Counted from the stretch's first letter, positions 54,366 through 63,852 are shown. The stretch: 64,000 nucleotides of DNA from an uncultured Bacillota bacterium (GCA_945956935.1 CAMFJD010000003.1:41239-105238); one strand, 5' to 3'. Made by a program: numbers and translations. The notes: a model not told the origin generated them from the sequence alone.

Positions 54366-56747
54366 TTATTTATGTTTCACGCGATCTCGTTCCTCAGCTT
54401 TTTTTGCCGAATTCCATCCATCGAGATCACCTGTTAAATATCCTGTGATTCGGCGCATTCGTGTAATTGAATCACCGCCACACATTGGACATGTTGTATA
54501 AATAATCCCATGATAGTCACATGTACGACACGTATCAACTGGATGGTTAATTGAACCATATCCAACACCTTCGTCATTCATTGTTTTTACAATTTTAACA
54601 ATCGCTGCAATGTTTTTCTTCGCTTCTCCATCTAATTCAACATACGTGATATGACCACCTAAGGTCAATGCATGAAATGGTGCTTCTTTTTTAATCTTAT
54701 CAAAAATTGAAATATGTTCACGAACATCAATATGGTACGAATTTACATAGTAATCCCGATCATTCACCCCAGGAATTTCCCCATATTTCTCACGATCAAT
54801 ACGTGTAAATCGGCCACTTAATCCTTCCGCTGGTGTTGCTAATATTGAATAGTTTAAATTGTGTTGTGCTTTTTTCATTTGAGCAACTTCATTCATTTTT
54901 TCAACTGCTTCAATCAATGTTTGGTAGGCTTGTTCATTTTTCCCATGACCTTCACCATAAATTGCTACCATTGCGTTATGACCGCCAATAAATCCAATTC
55001 CTAGTGTTCCTGACAAAATCACATCTGACACTTGATCATTTGGTCCAAGCGTTGTTCCACCTTTCCATAAATCATTTGCCATCATAAATGGAAATTGTTT
55101 TGCCAATGCTGTTTGTTGATACATAAAACGCGAACGTAATTGCTCTGCAATGAAGTGTGTCTCTTGTTCAACAGCGACTAAAAAATAATATTTTGCTTGT
55201 TGCTGAATTTGAGCTTGTGTTGCATCACTTAATTCTAAATTTGCGCGTTTCATAGCTTCAATTGCTAATCGTGGCAAATTCATCGTAGTAAATGAAACAT
55301 TTCCACGCCCGACTGATGTTTTTTCACCGTGTAAATTTTCAAATACACGTGTACGACACCCCATAGTTGCCGTTTCATAACGCCAGCGTTTTGGATCATT
55401 AGCATCCCATAATTCATGCTGATTAAATGGTTGATCCAAAAACATAAAGTTCGGGAAAAGACATGTTGCTGTTGTTTGAGCTGCTGCTAAAAATAAGTCA
55501 AAGTTTGGATTTTCAAAAACAAGTTCTCCTGCCAGAGCACCTTGAAAATCACTCATCGCTAATTCATAATCTGTTTCACTATAATTCACACCTGATTTTA
55601 CTTTGAAAATTTGAATTGGAAAAACTGGGATTTCCCCCTTTCCTAATCCCTCTCGTGTTGCAGCCATAATTTGTTCGATTACGAGTCGACCTTCAGCAGA
55701 TGTATCTGTTCCATAATTAATTGAACTAAACACTACTTGATTTCCACCACGTGAGTGCATCGTATTCAAATTGTGGATAAAACCTTCCATTGCTTGAAAC
55801 GTTTCTTTTTTCGTCTGTTCTAGTGCACTTTCATAGATACGTACTAGATCTTTGAATTCAATGGCAATCTGCTCATCAACCACAATTTTGTTTTGTAGTG
55901 CTATTAACATCTCTGATGTTGCTGCAATTGTCGGCACACATGTTTGAATATGTGCACGTAATTGCGTCTCATTGTCTTGATAATCATGTAATTGAGCAAA
56001 AAAATGAACACGATTCGCAAATTGTTTATGGAAGGTTTTCAATACGCCTGGAGCCATAAAAAAATCAAACGCCGGGATTGCTTGACCACCATGTTGCTCA
56101 TTTTGATTTGTTTGAAAAATGATTGTAGCAAGTGTCGCATAACTATGAACAGACTGTGGTGTACGAATCGAACCATTTTTCGTTTTAAACCCTCGAGTAA
56201 ATAAATCATCTAAATCGTACTGCAAACAAGTCGTTGTTTTGCTTGGATAATAATCGAGATCATGAATATGAATTGCCCCACTTCGATGTGCTTGCGAATA
56301 CTGTGGCGCCAATAAGTAATGATGCGTATATTCTTTTGTTGTTTCAGATGCAAATGTCATCATTTGACCTGCTGGTGTATGTGCAGACATATTCGCATTC
56401 TCATTATTAACATCATTTTTTTCAACTGCAACAATACCATCGAGAATAAATTTTTCTTTTGTACGCTTTTTACGCTCTGCTGTTCTTTGTTCACGATATA
56501 AAATATAACGTTTGGCAACATCTGCATTTTCTTGCATTAATTGTTGTTCAACTAAATCTTGAATTTTTTCTACATCTAGTTCAGTTTCTTGAATTTGTGA
56601 TAATAACAAATCTACGACTTCTGTCAATTGTTCATATGCAAGTGAAATACCACTTGCTTGATAGGCTTTCGTAATTGCCTGTTCAATTTTACCACGTGTA
56701 AATGATTGTTTTTGTCCATCACGCTTTACGACAACTTGTAAACTCAC
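54366..56747 (-). CDS. nrdD: anaerobic ribonucleoside-triphosphate reductase (class III)
   Basis: 793 residues. N-terminal ATP cone (VVVKRDGQKQSFTRGKIEQAI), the large 10-stranded barrel, Zn site Cys pairs (CRTCDYHG, TTCPMCGG) and the glycyl-radical loop RRITGYLTGDL near the C-terminus. It reduces ribonucleotides without oxygen. The GTG start at 56747 has only GGA directly before it, an unusually weak initiation context. Confidence 0.95.
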   Translation of the reverse strand: MSLQVVVKRDGQKQSFTRGKIEQAITKAYQASGISLAYEQLTEVVDLLLSQIQETELDVEKIQDLVEQQLMQENADVAKRYILYREQRTAERKKRTKEKFILDGIVAVEKNDVNNENANMSAHTPAGQMMTFASETTKEYTHHYLLAPQYSQAHRSGAIHIHDLDYYPSKTTTCLQYDLDDLFTRGFKTKNGSIRTPQSVHSYATLATIIFQTNQNEQHGGQAIPAFDFFMAPGVLKTFHKQFANRVHFFAQLHDYQDNETQLRAHIQTCVPTIAATSEMLIALQNKIVVDEQIAIEFKDLVRIYESALEQTKKETFQAMEGFIHNLNTMHSRGGNQVVFSSINYGTDTSAEGRLVIEQIMAATREGLGKGEIPVFPIQIFKVKSGVNYSETDYELAMSDFQGALAGELVFENPNFDLFLAAAQTTATCLFPNFMFLDQPFNQHELWDANDPKRWRYETATMGCRTRVFENLHGEKTSVGRGNVSFTTMNLPRLAIEAMKRANLELSDATQAQIQQQAKYYFLVAVEQETHFIAEQLRSRFMYQQTALAKQFPFMMANDLWKGGTTLGPNDQVSDVILSGTLGIGFIGGHNAMVAIYGEGHGKNEQAYQTLIEAVEKMNEVAQMKKAQHNLNYSILATPAEGLSGRFTRIDREKYGEIPGVNDRDYYVNSYHIDVREHISIFDKIKKEAPFHALTLGGHITYVELDGEAKKNIAAIVKIVKTMNDEGVGYGSINHPVDTCRTCDYHGIIYTTCPMCGGDSITRMRRITGYLTGDLDGWNSAKKAEERDRVKHK

Positions 56748-56835
56748 TCCATGCGATTACTAAGGATTCATCCCTAATAATCTGCCTCCTTTTTCATTGG
56801 CTAAAAAGCCGAACAAATTTTTTATTATAAGTTCA

Positions 56836-56863
56836 ATTGTACCCATCAAAAAAATCAATTCAA
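56836..56863 (-). promoter_or_regulatory. nrdD promoter
   Basis: Minus strand: -35 TTGAAT (56858-56863), 16-base spacer, -10 TACAAT (56836-56841). Confidence 0.6.
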
Positions 56864-56873
56864 GGCTTGAATT
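56857..56873. promoter_or_regulatory. palindromic operator candidate of nrdD
   Basis: AATTCAAG-G-CTTGAATT, a perfect 8-bp inverted repeat with one central base, covering the -35 of the nrdD promoter. It differs from the NrdR, FNR and Rex sites I know. Confidence 0.45.
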
Positions 56874-57011
56874 TTTTCTAAAATTCTGTATTTTAGCTTT
56901 TTTGCTGTTTTTCAAAGTTTTTCTAGTACATTAACAGTACATTACTATCAATTATACCTATCTGTATTCTATAGGTTTTTTTTATTTAAATTCATTGTTT
57001 TATTATAAAAC

Positions 57012-57039
57012 TTGTGTTTTTTTCATATTATGTTATAAT
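57012..57039 (+). promoter_or_regulatory. promoter of the 44-codon gene
   Basis: -35 TTGTGT (57012-57017), 16-base spacer, extended -10 TGTTATAAT (-10 at 57034-57039). Confidence 0.65.
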
Positions 57040-57076
57040 GTTAAATAGATTCTAATCTAGAAAGGCTTTATGATTT

Positions 57077-57211
57077 ATGGATAGATTTATTACATATTTA
57101 ACAGAAACAATTTCCTTTTTCAACCTAATACTTTGTATTCTCTTTGCACTTATTATTATTTTTAAATTTCAAAGAGATACACATCATAAACAAGATGACA
57201 CCAATTTGTAA
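57077..57211 (+). CDS. 44-residue single-pass membrane protein
   Basis: Short gene, easily missed. It reads MDRFITYLTETISFFNLIL, then a hydrophobic run (about 12-30, ILFALIIIF) and a polar His/Asp/Lys tail (QRDTHHKQDDTNL). It has an extended -10 promoter, AGAAAGG upstream (11 bases from the ATG), and a terminator whose stem starts in the last codons. Plus strand, between nrdF and nrdD, which read the other way. Function unknown; a membrane regulator is possible. Confidence 0.6.
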   Translation: MDRFITYLTETISFFNLILCILFALIIIFKFQRDTHHKQDDTNL

Positions 57212-57236
57212 TCACAATATTGGTGTCTTTTTTATT
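57197..57236 (+). terminator. terminator of the 44-codon gene
   Basis: GACACCAAT...ATTGGTGTC, a 9-bp stem with a 13-base loop, followed by TTTTTT. No T run on the minus strand, so it belongs to the plus-strand gene. Confidence 0.85.
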
Positions 57237-57241
57237 ATAAA

Positions 57242-58201
57242 TTAAAAGATAAAATCTTCGTCTGTTAATGGCTCAACTTTTAACGCTTTAATGTAACCAT
57301 TCCCTTTTGTTGAGAAAAAGTCATGATTTTTTGTTTCGGTACGTAACCCATTAATTACTAATGGATTAACCATACTTGGATCTACATGAAATGCCGGATT
57401 AAGACCTAGATTCATCATTGCTTTATCTGCATTGTAACGAATAAATGTCTCAACTTCCTCCTCTAATGCCAATTCTCGATATAATTCTTGGGTATATTTT
57501 TGTTCTAATTCATACAACTGTTCAAATGTCAGTTGAACATTTTTAACAGCAGCCATCTGTTGTTTAGCTGTTAAATCATCAAAAATACCTTGTGCCAACA
57601 TCCCTGTATACATACCATGAATTGCTTCATCTCGAATAATTAAGTTAATAATTTCACCGCTATTAATTAATTTACCTTGTCCTGCTAAGTAGAGTGGGTA
57701 AAAAAATCCTGAATAAAAAAGAAAACTTTCCAAAAAAACACTTGTTGACATTGCCTCATATAAGCTTTGTCTATCTTTTATACCTTCATATCGTTTTGTG
57801 ACAACATCGACTTTTGTTTGTAAAATATCATTCGTTACTACCCATTCAAAAATATGATCGATTTGTGGCATCGTACACAATGTTGAAAAAATACTACTAT
57901 AACTTTTTGCATGCATATGCTCCATTGCACCCATGAAAGATAACACTGCCTTTTGTTGTTGCTTTTCAACTGCTTTTCCTATTAAAGGCATACCAACATC
58001 ACCTTGTTCTGTATCTAATAATGTTAATCCACCTAAAATGCGTTCATATGTCCATCGTTCTTCTGGTAGTAACTGTGCATATGTCAACTTATCATCTGTA
58101 AGTGGGATTTCTTCGTCTACCCAAAATTGACGTACATTCTGATCCCAAAACACCTTAGTAAATTCATCTTCTAAACGGTTCCAGTTTACTGCTGGTTTCA
58201 T
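57242..58201 (-). CDS. nrdF: class Ib ribonucleotide reductase beta subunit
   Basis: 319 residues. Metal ligands lie in LLDTEQGD, MEHMHAKSYS and IIRDEAIHGMYTG; the radical Tyr should be in the helix after the first motif. Di-manganese type assembled with NrdI. The ATG at 58201 has AGGAGG 7 bases upstream; the open frame reaches into nrdE. Last gene of nrdIEF. Confidence 0.95.
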   Translation of the reverse strand: MKPAVNWNRLEDEFTKVFWDQNVRQFWVDEEIPLTDDKLTYAQLLPEERWTYERILGGLTLLDTEQGDVGMPLIGKAVEKQQQKAVLSFMGAMEHMHAKSYSSIFSTLCTMPQIDHIFEWVVTNDILQTKVDVVTKRYEGIKDRQSLYEAMSTSVFLESFLFYSGFFYPLYLAGQGKLINSGEIINLIIRDEAIHGMYTGMLAQGIFDDLTAKQQMAAVKNVQLTFEQLYELEQKYTQELYRELALEEEVETFIRYNADKAMMNLGLNPAFHVDPSMVNPLVINGLRTETKNHDFFSTKGNGYIKALKVEPLTDEDFIF

Positions 58202-58212
58202 CTTTTTCCCTC

Positions 58213-60291
58213 CTAAACTGAACATGCTAAACAGTCATCAATTGTCAAATTTTTTGTTCTTGTATAATAAAGGCTTTTTAAGCCTTTATGCCAAGCATAT
58301 ACGTATAATCGTGCTAAATCCCGCGTACTCGTTTCATTGGTTACATATAAAACTGTGCTAATCCCTTGATCAACATGTGGTTGAATAACAGCAATTAAAT
58401 CAATCACTTTCATCATATCCATATGATAGGCCGATTTGTAAGCAAAGTATGTATCCCTGCTTAAATATGGCATCGGGTAATATGTGATTGCATTTCCATA
58501 TGTTCTTGTCTCTACGTGCTCAACAACCGGCGCAATCGAAGGAGTTGCATTTTGAATATACGCAATTGACTGTGTAGGTGCAATTGCTAAACGATAAGCA
58601 TGGTATAAGCCATGTTCCATAACATCATTGCATAAATCTGTCCACTGTTTTGGTCCAGGTAATTCAATACCGGTAAATAACTGTTTTACTCGTTCGCTTA
58701 TTGGTCGGTAATCTATTTGCTTATAATTTTTAAAGTATGTTCCATCCGCATAGCGGCTACGCTCAAATTGCGCGAAACGTTGTCCATGTTCCTTCGCTAA
58801 TTCCATGCTTCGTTTAATTGAATAAAAATTAACTGCCATAAAAAAACTTTGTGCAAATTCTTTTGCACATTCGCTCTCATACGGTATTTGATTTTTTGCT
58901 AAAAATCCGTGTAAGTTCATTGCTCCTAAACCAATTGCATGAAAATCAGTATTTGCTTTAGACACTCCAGGTGCATTCGCAATCATTGATTGATTACTCA
59001 CAGCGGTTAGTGCGTCAACTGCGCTACAGACACTTTCTTCAAGTAAGCGACTTTCCATAACATTCACAATATTTAATGAACCAAGATTACAACTAATATC
59101 ATAACCTATCTCATCAGACTGTCCATAATCAGTGATTATCGTTGGTGTTTGAAGTTGGAAAATTTCTGTACATAAATTTGACATTTTAATTTCACCAATA
59201 CCATCTAAGGCATGCATACGATTCGCTTGTGATTTATACACAATATAAGGATAACCAGATTCAAATTGTGTTTGTGCAATCTGAGTTAATAACTGTCGAG
59301 CATTTAAAGCACGCTTTTTAACATCTGGATGTGCCACAAGTTCATCATAACGTGTATCAATATCAAAATCATCTAACGATTCACCAAAAGCTTTTTCTAC
59401 TGTCAATGGTGCAAAGACATAAAATGGTTCGTTTGCTTTCGCAAGTTCAAAAAATTTGTCAGGTATCATCAGCCCAACTGATAATGTTTGAATTCGACTT
59501 TTCTCGTCCGCATTAATCTTTTTCGTATCTAAAAAAGCTTCGACATCCCAATGAAAAATATTTAAATAAACGGCCCCAGCTCCTTTTCGTTGTCCCATTT
59601 GATCAGCATAGTTAAATGCATCTTCAAATAATTTCATGACTGGTACAACACCTTTACATGCATTTTCGACTTGTTTAATAGCCTCTCCTTGTGCACGAAG
59701 TTTTGAAAGATTGATTGCTACTCCACCACCAATTTTTGATAGTTGCATTGCAGTTGCCAAATTATAATTGATACTATTTAAACTATCTTCTACTTGTAAT
59801 AAGAAGCATGAAACAAACTCTCCACGCTTTTGTTTTCCCGCATTCAAAAATGTCGGTGTTGCTGGTTGGTAACGTTGTTGAATCATCGCTTTTGCATACT
59901 CAACTGCTTTACTAGAATCTCCATTTGCTAATGTCAACGCTACTACAGCAATTCGCTGTTGATATGTTTCTAAATATTGCTTTTGATCATCTGTTTTTAA
60001 TGCATAATCACGATAAAATTTTGAAATTGCCATAAATGACTGAAATGAAAATGCTTCTTGCGATAATACCTCATACACACAATCGATTTCTGTTCTTGTA
60101 TACAACTCATAGAAATCAATATAATACCCTTCAGCAATTAATGTTTCTAATCGCGTATGTTCATCACGAAAATGACGTGTTTTTGTTTCAACTTCTTCTA
60201 AAAATTCAGCAATTGCTTCCTTATCTTTTGCTAAATCAAAAAAGCCATCGACTTGTTGTAACAATAAATTATTCTTCTCTAAATAACCCAA
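58213..60291 (-). CDS. nrdE: class Ib ribonucleotide reductase alpha subunit
   Basis: 692 residues. QPATPTFLNAGKQKRGEFVSCF (Cys of the redox pair), GGVAINLSKLRAQGE, SNLCTEIF (thiyl-radical Cys), CNLGSLNIVN, APTQSIAYIQNATPSIAP and the C-terminal CLACSV shuttle. Lacks the N-terminal ATP cone, as class Ib enzymes do. A TTG at 60291 with AAGGGAG 9 bases upstream is the most likely start; the frame is open to 60315 and overlaps nrdI. Confidence 0.94.
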   Translation of the reverse strand: MGYLEKNNLLLQQVDGFFDLAKDKEAIAEFLEEVETKTRHFRDEHTRLETLIAEGYYIDFYELYTRTEIDCVYEVLSQEAFSFQSFMAISKFYRDYALKTDDQKQYLETYQQRIAVVALTLANGDSSKAVEYAKAMIQQRYQPATPTFLNAGKQKRGEFVSCFLLQVEDSLNSINYNLATAMQLSKIGGGVAINLSKLRAQGEAIKQVENACKGVVPVMKLFEDAFNYADQMGQRKGAGAVYLNIFHWDVEAFLDTKKINADEKSRIQTLSVGLMIPDKFFELAKANEPFYVFAPLTVEKAFGESLDDFDIDTRYDELVAHPDVKKRALNARQLLTQIAQTQFESGYPYIVYKSQANRMHALDGIGEIKMSNLCTEIFQLQTPTIITDYGQSDEIGYDISCNLGSLNIVNVMESRLLEESVCSAVDALTAVSNQSMIANAPGVSKANTDFHAIGLGAMNLHGFLAKNQIPYESECAKEFAQSFFMAVNFYSIKRSMELAKEHGQRFAQFERSRYADGTYFKNYKQIDYRPISERVKQLFTGIELPGPKQWTDLCNDVMEHGLYHAYRLAIAPTQSIAYIQNATPSIAPVVEHVETRTYGNAITYYPMPYLSRDTYFAYKSAYHMDMMKVIDLIAVIQPHVDQGISTVLYVTNETSTRDLARLYVYAWHKGLKSLYYTRTKNLTIDDCLACSV

Positions 60292-60643
60292 TTTGATCAA
60301 CTCCCTTTTCAACAATAATGATATCTTGTTGTAATCCAGCTAATTCAAATTCATGAATCAGTGGTTTTTCATATTGATATGATATTAAGCGACCTGCTTT
60401 AGCAAAATTATCGCCCCAATTACGATTCCCACTTGCGACAACTCCCTCCATGAGATGATGATGCCGCTCTAAAAAAGCACTAACTTCAGAAGGAACCTCT
60501 CCAAATCCAGTTGTATAAGTAATTAAAATAAACGGCTGTGTTACAGTTTCGTTTCCTGTTCGAACCCACATACGGTTCGTGAACTTTAATTTTTCAACAA
60601 AACGCATAACATTATTTGTTTTTGATGCGAAAACAACCAACAT
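60269..60643 (-). CDS. nrdI: NrdI flavodoxin-like protein
   Basis: 124 residues. VVFASKTNNVMRFVEKL (FMN phosphate loop), LITYTTGFGEVPSEV, GNRNWGDNFAKAG. The flavin protein supplies superoxide for the Mn(III)2-tyrosyl radical in NrdF. First gene of nrdIEF; nrdH is not in the cluster. GGAGG is present, and a TTGCAA-17-TACAAT promoter lies at 60676-60704. Confidence 0.94.
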   Translation of the reverse strand: MLVVFASKTNNVMRFVEKLKFTNRMWVRTGNETVTQPFILITYTTGFGEVPSEVSAFLERHHHLMEGVVASGNRNWGDNFAKAGRLISYQYEKPLIHEFELAGLQQDIIIVEKGVDQIGLFREE

Positions 60644-60675
60644 TTTGTTTCCTCCCTTTTATAGTGTTGATTTCA

Positions 60676-60704
60676 ATTGTAATTGCTAGCACTTTTTTTT
60701 GCAA
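60676..60704 (-). promoter_or_regulatory. promoter of nrdIEF
   Basis: Minus strand: -35 TTGCAA (60699-60704), 17-base spacer, -10 TACAAT (60676-60681). No convincing NrdR box. Confidence 0.65.
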
Positions 60705-60835
60705 ATAACTACGCTCATGTTTTTTTGTCAATCCTTTTTCCATTGAAAGCAAATAGAATTTTGACAGTTTTTTTCATTATTTTCCCAATTGACACTCATA
60801 TAATTTTTGTGAGATTTTATGAATTGTCAGACAAA

Positions 60836-60868
60836 TGAAAAAACTGTGAACATTCACAGTTTTTTTGT
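60836..60868 (-). terminator. terminator of typA
   Basis: AAAAAACTGTGAA / TTCACAGTTTTTT, a 12-13-bp stem with a tiny loop, just after the typA stop. Confidence 0.85.
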
Positions 60869-60874
60869 TTTAAA

Positions 60875-62713
60875 TTATTTTAGCCCTTGGACAGCCTCAT
60901 CACCGTAACGTGCAGCACGTTTACGAATACTTGGATCTAAATATTTTTTACGCATACGAATTGATTCAGGAGTAATTTCAACATACTCATCAGCTCCGAT
61001 AAAATCTAGACACTCTTCTAAACTTAAGTTACGAATTGAATCCATTTTAGCCGCATTATCAGTACCTGAACTACGAACATTTGTCAATTGTTTTGCTTTT
61101 GTAATATTAATATCTAGGTCATTTTGTTTCGCATTCACGCCAATAACCATTCCAGCATATACTTTTGTAGCTGGTTCAACGAAAATATCTCCACGATCTT
61201 GAGCACTCACAATTGAGTATTGTGTTGCAACACCTGTTTCCGAAGAAACTAATGATCCACGTGAACGTGTTGGAATATCTCCACGGAATTCACCATATCC
61301 TTCAATAAAGCTGTTCATAATTCCATTTCCTTTTGTATCAGTCATGAACTCATTACGGAATCCGATTAATCCACGTGATGGAACGACGAATTCTAAACGT
61401 GAATATCCATTAACTGCAGCCATCATGTTTACGATTTCAGCTTTACGTACACCCATTTTTTCAATAACTGCTCCAACAAATTCTTCTGGCACATCAATTG
61501 TCACACGTTCGTATGGCTCTTCACGTTTTCCTTCAGTTTCTTTAATAATTACCGTTGGTTTCGATACTTGGAATTCAAATCCCTCACGACGCATTGTTTC
61601 AATTAAAATTGATAAGTGTAACTCTCCACGTCCACTTACTTTGAATGTATCTGGTGATAATTCTTCAACACGTAAACTTACATTTGTTTCTAATTCTTTT
61701 AACAAACGATTTTTTACGTGACGACTCGTTACAAATTTTCCTTCTTGACCTGCAAAAGGCGAATCATTTACCATGAAATTCATACTTAATGTCGGTTCAT
61801 CAATCTCAACAAACTCAACAGCTACTTGGTGGCTTGGATCAGTTAATGAATCACCAATTTGAGCATCAACACCACGAATAGCAACGATATCTCCCACACT
61901 TGCTTCTTCAACTTCTTTACGTCCAAGTCCGTCATACATGTATAATGCACCGATTTTAACATTCTTCATTTCTGTATAGTTATGGATTAGTGTTGCTTGC
62001 ATGTTTTTACGTAACACACCATTTTCAATTTTACCAACAACTAAACGTCCTAAATATCCGTCTGAATCAATTGTTGTTAATAACATTTGGAATGGTGCTG
62101 TTTCATCACCTGTCGGTGAATCGGCACGTTCAATAATTGTATCAAATAGTGGTTTTAAGTTTTCAGATTCATCTTCTAACTCTACCATTGCATATCCCGA
62201 TTTTGCCGATGCATACACAACCGCAAAATCTAATTGCTCATCACTTGCACCAAGTTCAACGAATAAGTCAAATACTTCATCAATAACAACTTGTGGACGT
62301 GAATCAGGACGATCAATTTTATTGATAACGACAATTGGTTTTAACCCTAATTCTAACGCTTTTTTCAATACGAATTTTGTCTGTGGCATTGCACCTTCAT
62401 ATGCATCAACAACAAGTAAAACGCTGTCCACCATTTTAAGTACACGTTCAACTTCTCCACCGAAGTCAGCATGTCCTGGCGTGTCGATAATATTAATACG
62501 TGTTCCTTCATACATAATTGATGTATTTTTTGCTAAGATTGTGATTCCACGTTCACGCTCTAAATCATTGCTATCCATTACACGTTCAGCAACTTGCTCT
62601 TTCGCATGGAAAATATTACTTTGTTTCAACAAAGCATCTACTAGTGTTGTTTTCCCATGGTCAACGTGGGCGATAATTGCGATATTTCGAATATTTGTTC
62701 TCAAATTCGTCAC
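60875..62713 (-). CDS. typA: translational GTPase TypA/BipA
   Basis: 612 residues. [15 protein letters not shown] (G1), [13 protein letters not shown] (G2), [16 protein letters not shown] (G3), NKIDRPD (G4), then EF-G-like domains and the TypA-specific C-terminus ([15 protein letters not shown], and the stretch before RTRSRG-type loop). It binds ribosomes in stress or cold-linked assembly. The GTG start has a weak ribosome binding site; [10 protein letters not shown] agrees with relatives. Promoter at 62775-62803. Confidence 0.96.
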   Translation of the reverse strand: MTNLRTNIRNIAIIAHVDHGKTTLVDALLKQSNIFHAKEQVAERVMDSNDLERERGITILAKNTSIMYEGTRINIIDTPGHADFGGEVERVLKMVDSVLLVVDAYEGAMPQTKFVLKKALELGLKPIVVINKIDRPDSRPQVVIDEVFDLFVELGASDEQLDFAVVYASAKSGYAMVELEDESENLKPLFDTIIERADSPTGDETAPFQMLLTTIDSDGYLGRLVVGKIENGVLRKNMQATLIHNYTEMKNVKIGALYMYDGLGRKEVEEASVGDIVAIRGVDAQIGDSLTDPSHQVAVEFVEIDEPTLSMNFMVNDSPFAGQEGKFVTSRHVKNRLLKELETNVSLRVEELSPDTFKVSGRGELHLSILIETMRREGFEFQVSKPTVIIKETEGKREEPYERVTIDVPEEFVGAVIEKMGVRKAEIVNMMAAVNGYSRLEFVVPSRGLIGFRNEFMTDTKGNGIMNSFIEGYGEFRGDIPTRSRGSLVSSETGVATQYSIVSAQDRGDIFVEPATKVYAGMVIGVNAKQNDLDINITKAKQLTNVRSSGTDNAAKMDSIRNLSLEECLDFIGADEYVEITPESIRMRKKYLDPSIRKRAARYGDEAVQGLK

Positions 62714-62774
62714 TTCTCTTTCTTAAAAACAGCCACCTCAGCAACGATTCGCAAAGATGACTTTAATAGGCTTT

Positions 62775-62803
62775 ATTATACACGTTTTTAAGAATTCTTT
62801 CAA
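62775..62803 (-). promoter_or_regulatory. promoter of typA
   Basis: Minus strand: -35 TTGAAA (62798-62803), 17-base spacer, -10 TATAAT (62775-62780), about 60 bases before the start. Confidence 0.65.
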
Positions 62804-62852
62804 TTGAAGAATGGTAAGTTTCTTTCTTTTTCGATTAAGTTTCAAAAACATG

Positions 62853-63134
62853 CTACGTTGTTAAAATAAAGTAAGCGACTACAAGTAAAAAAATGAGTGT
62901 AATTGCTAAAAACAAAAATAAACCTTCTTGAATTGCCTTATTTTTCACTTTCCATTTTGATAATAAAATTACCACTAGTCCTGTAAGTAAAAAAACAATC
63001 AATGCCATTGTTGCCGTCGTCAGTGAACCGTTACGTAAAAAATCAAAACATAATAATAATATACTGACAACAATATAACTCAAAAGAAGTGGTTTAAATA
63101 AGCTTTTACTTTGTTCTGGTAATAATGGTTTCAT
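62853..63134 (-). CDS. small membrane protein
   Basis: 93 residues with three hydrophobic segments (about 14-32, 42-60 and 70-90). Not recognised. The ATG at 63134 has AGGAGG 7 bases upstream, inside the end of the MmcQ gene, which stops 2 bases before it; the pair is probably co-transcribed. Confidence 0.65.
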   Translation of the reverse strand: MKPLLPEQSKSLFKPLLLSYIVVSILLLCFDFLRNGSLTTATMALIVFLLTGLVVILLSKWKVKNKAIQEGLFLFLAITLIFLLVVAYFILTT

Positions 63135-63136
63135 CA

Positions 63137-63508
63137 CTATTCCTCCTGTTGTAACTTCCATATTTTTAGGGCAACTTGTAATTGCTCTCGCTGTTTTTTA
63201 GGAAATGTGGCGACTACAGACTCATATGAATGGACTATCATATATAAAATATCTTCTTCACTCACATCTTCATAAATGGATACAGTATTCCAATGCATTT
63301 TATTTAAATGGTAGCCTGGACGAACTCCATCATATATTTCTCGATAGTCTAATGCCCGTTCAGGATCACATTTCAATGATATATCACGTTCACTGCCGAT
63401 AATAGCAAACATTTTATTGGCTACTTTTAAAACTTTTGTTGTTTGATCAAAAGGATACGTTAACATTGTTTCAGGTAATGACAAACAAAATGATTCATAC
63501 ATGTTCAT
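63137..63508 (-). CDS. MmcQ/YjbR-family DNA-binding protein
   Basis: 123 residues. SFCLSLPETMLTYPFDQTTKVLKVANKMFAII, LKCDPERALDYREIYDGVRPGYHLNKMHWNTV and a C-terminal helix (FPKKQREQLQ). This matches the MmcQ/YjbR CyaY-like fold (double-wing DNA-binding motif); the role is poorly known. The ATG at 63508 has the best ribosome binding site spacing; one at 63514 is possible. Confidence 0.85.
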   Translation of the reverse strand: MNMYESFCLSLPETMLTYPFDQTTKVLKVANKMFAIIGSERDISLKCDPERALDYREIYDGVRPGYHLNKMHWNTVSIYEDVSEEDILYMIVHSYESVVATFPKKQREQLQVALKIWKLQQEE

Positions 63509-63574
63509 AATCATTACTCCTCCTTTTGTTTTTATTATACGCTTTTCATCCTACTACACTCAACAAAAAAAGCA

Positions 63575-63601
63575 ATAAAAAAAAGCCTTATAAGAAGACT
63601 T
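63575..63601 (-). terminator. terminator of the tRNA-Ser/Arg cluster
   Basis: Minus strand: AAGTCTT-CTTAT-AAGGCTT, 7 bp with one G-U pair, then eight T. Confidence 0.7.
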
Positions 63602-63604
63602 AAA

Positions 63605-63681
63605 TGGTGCGCCCAACAGGAGTCGAACCCGTGGCCTTTAGAACCGGAATCTAACGCTCTATCCAGCTGAGCTATGGGCGC
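63605..63681 (-). tRNA. tRNA-Arg (anticodon CCG)
   Basis: 77 bases including CCA. Acceptor GCGCCCA/TGGGCGC, anticodon loop TTCCGGT with CCG. Confidence 0.95.
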
Positions 63682-63731
63682 AAAATAATGAAATTAAATA
63701 AAAACACGCAATGCGTGAACTTTGTAAAATA

Positions 63732-63824
63732 TGGCGGAGGAAGAGGGATTCGAACCCCCGCGAGATGTTACTCCCCTGTCGGTTTTCAAGACCGATCCCT
63801 TCAGCCGGACTTGGGTATTCCTCC
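63732..63824 (-). tRNA. tRNA-Ser (anticodon TGA)
   Basis: 93 bases including CCA. Long variable arm, acceptor GGAGGAA/TTCCTCC, anticodon loop CTTGAAA with TGA. Confidence 0.96.
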
Positions 63825-63852
63825 GTATTTATACATACGTTTCATAAAACGT

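Larger units (their letters stand above)
56748..57033. other. intergenic region upstream of nrdD
   Basis: About 290 bases with no credible gene. It holds the nrdD promoter and palindrome (56836-56873), an in-frame ATG-N-P-stop-stop leader with AAGGAGG (56785-56791), and an AGTACATTA direct repeat (11-base period, near 56926-56946). Confidence 0.5.

Noticed and set aside
60644..60760. NrdR boxes at nrdIEF
   Set aside because: Pieces such as AACACTAT occur, but no 16-base box pair with the expected symmetry and spacing.
61344..62726. Long plus-strand frames opposite typA (up to 241 codons)
   Set aside because: Antisense shadows of a strongly conserved gene, Ser/Thr-rich, with no ribosome binding site.
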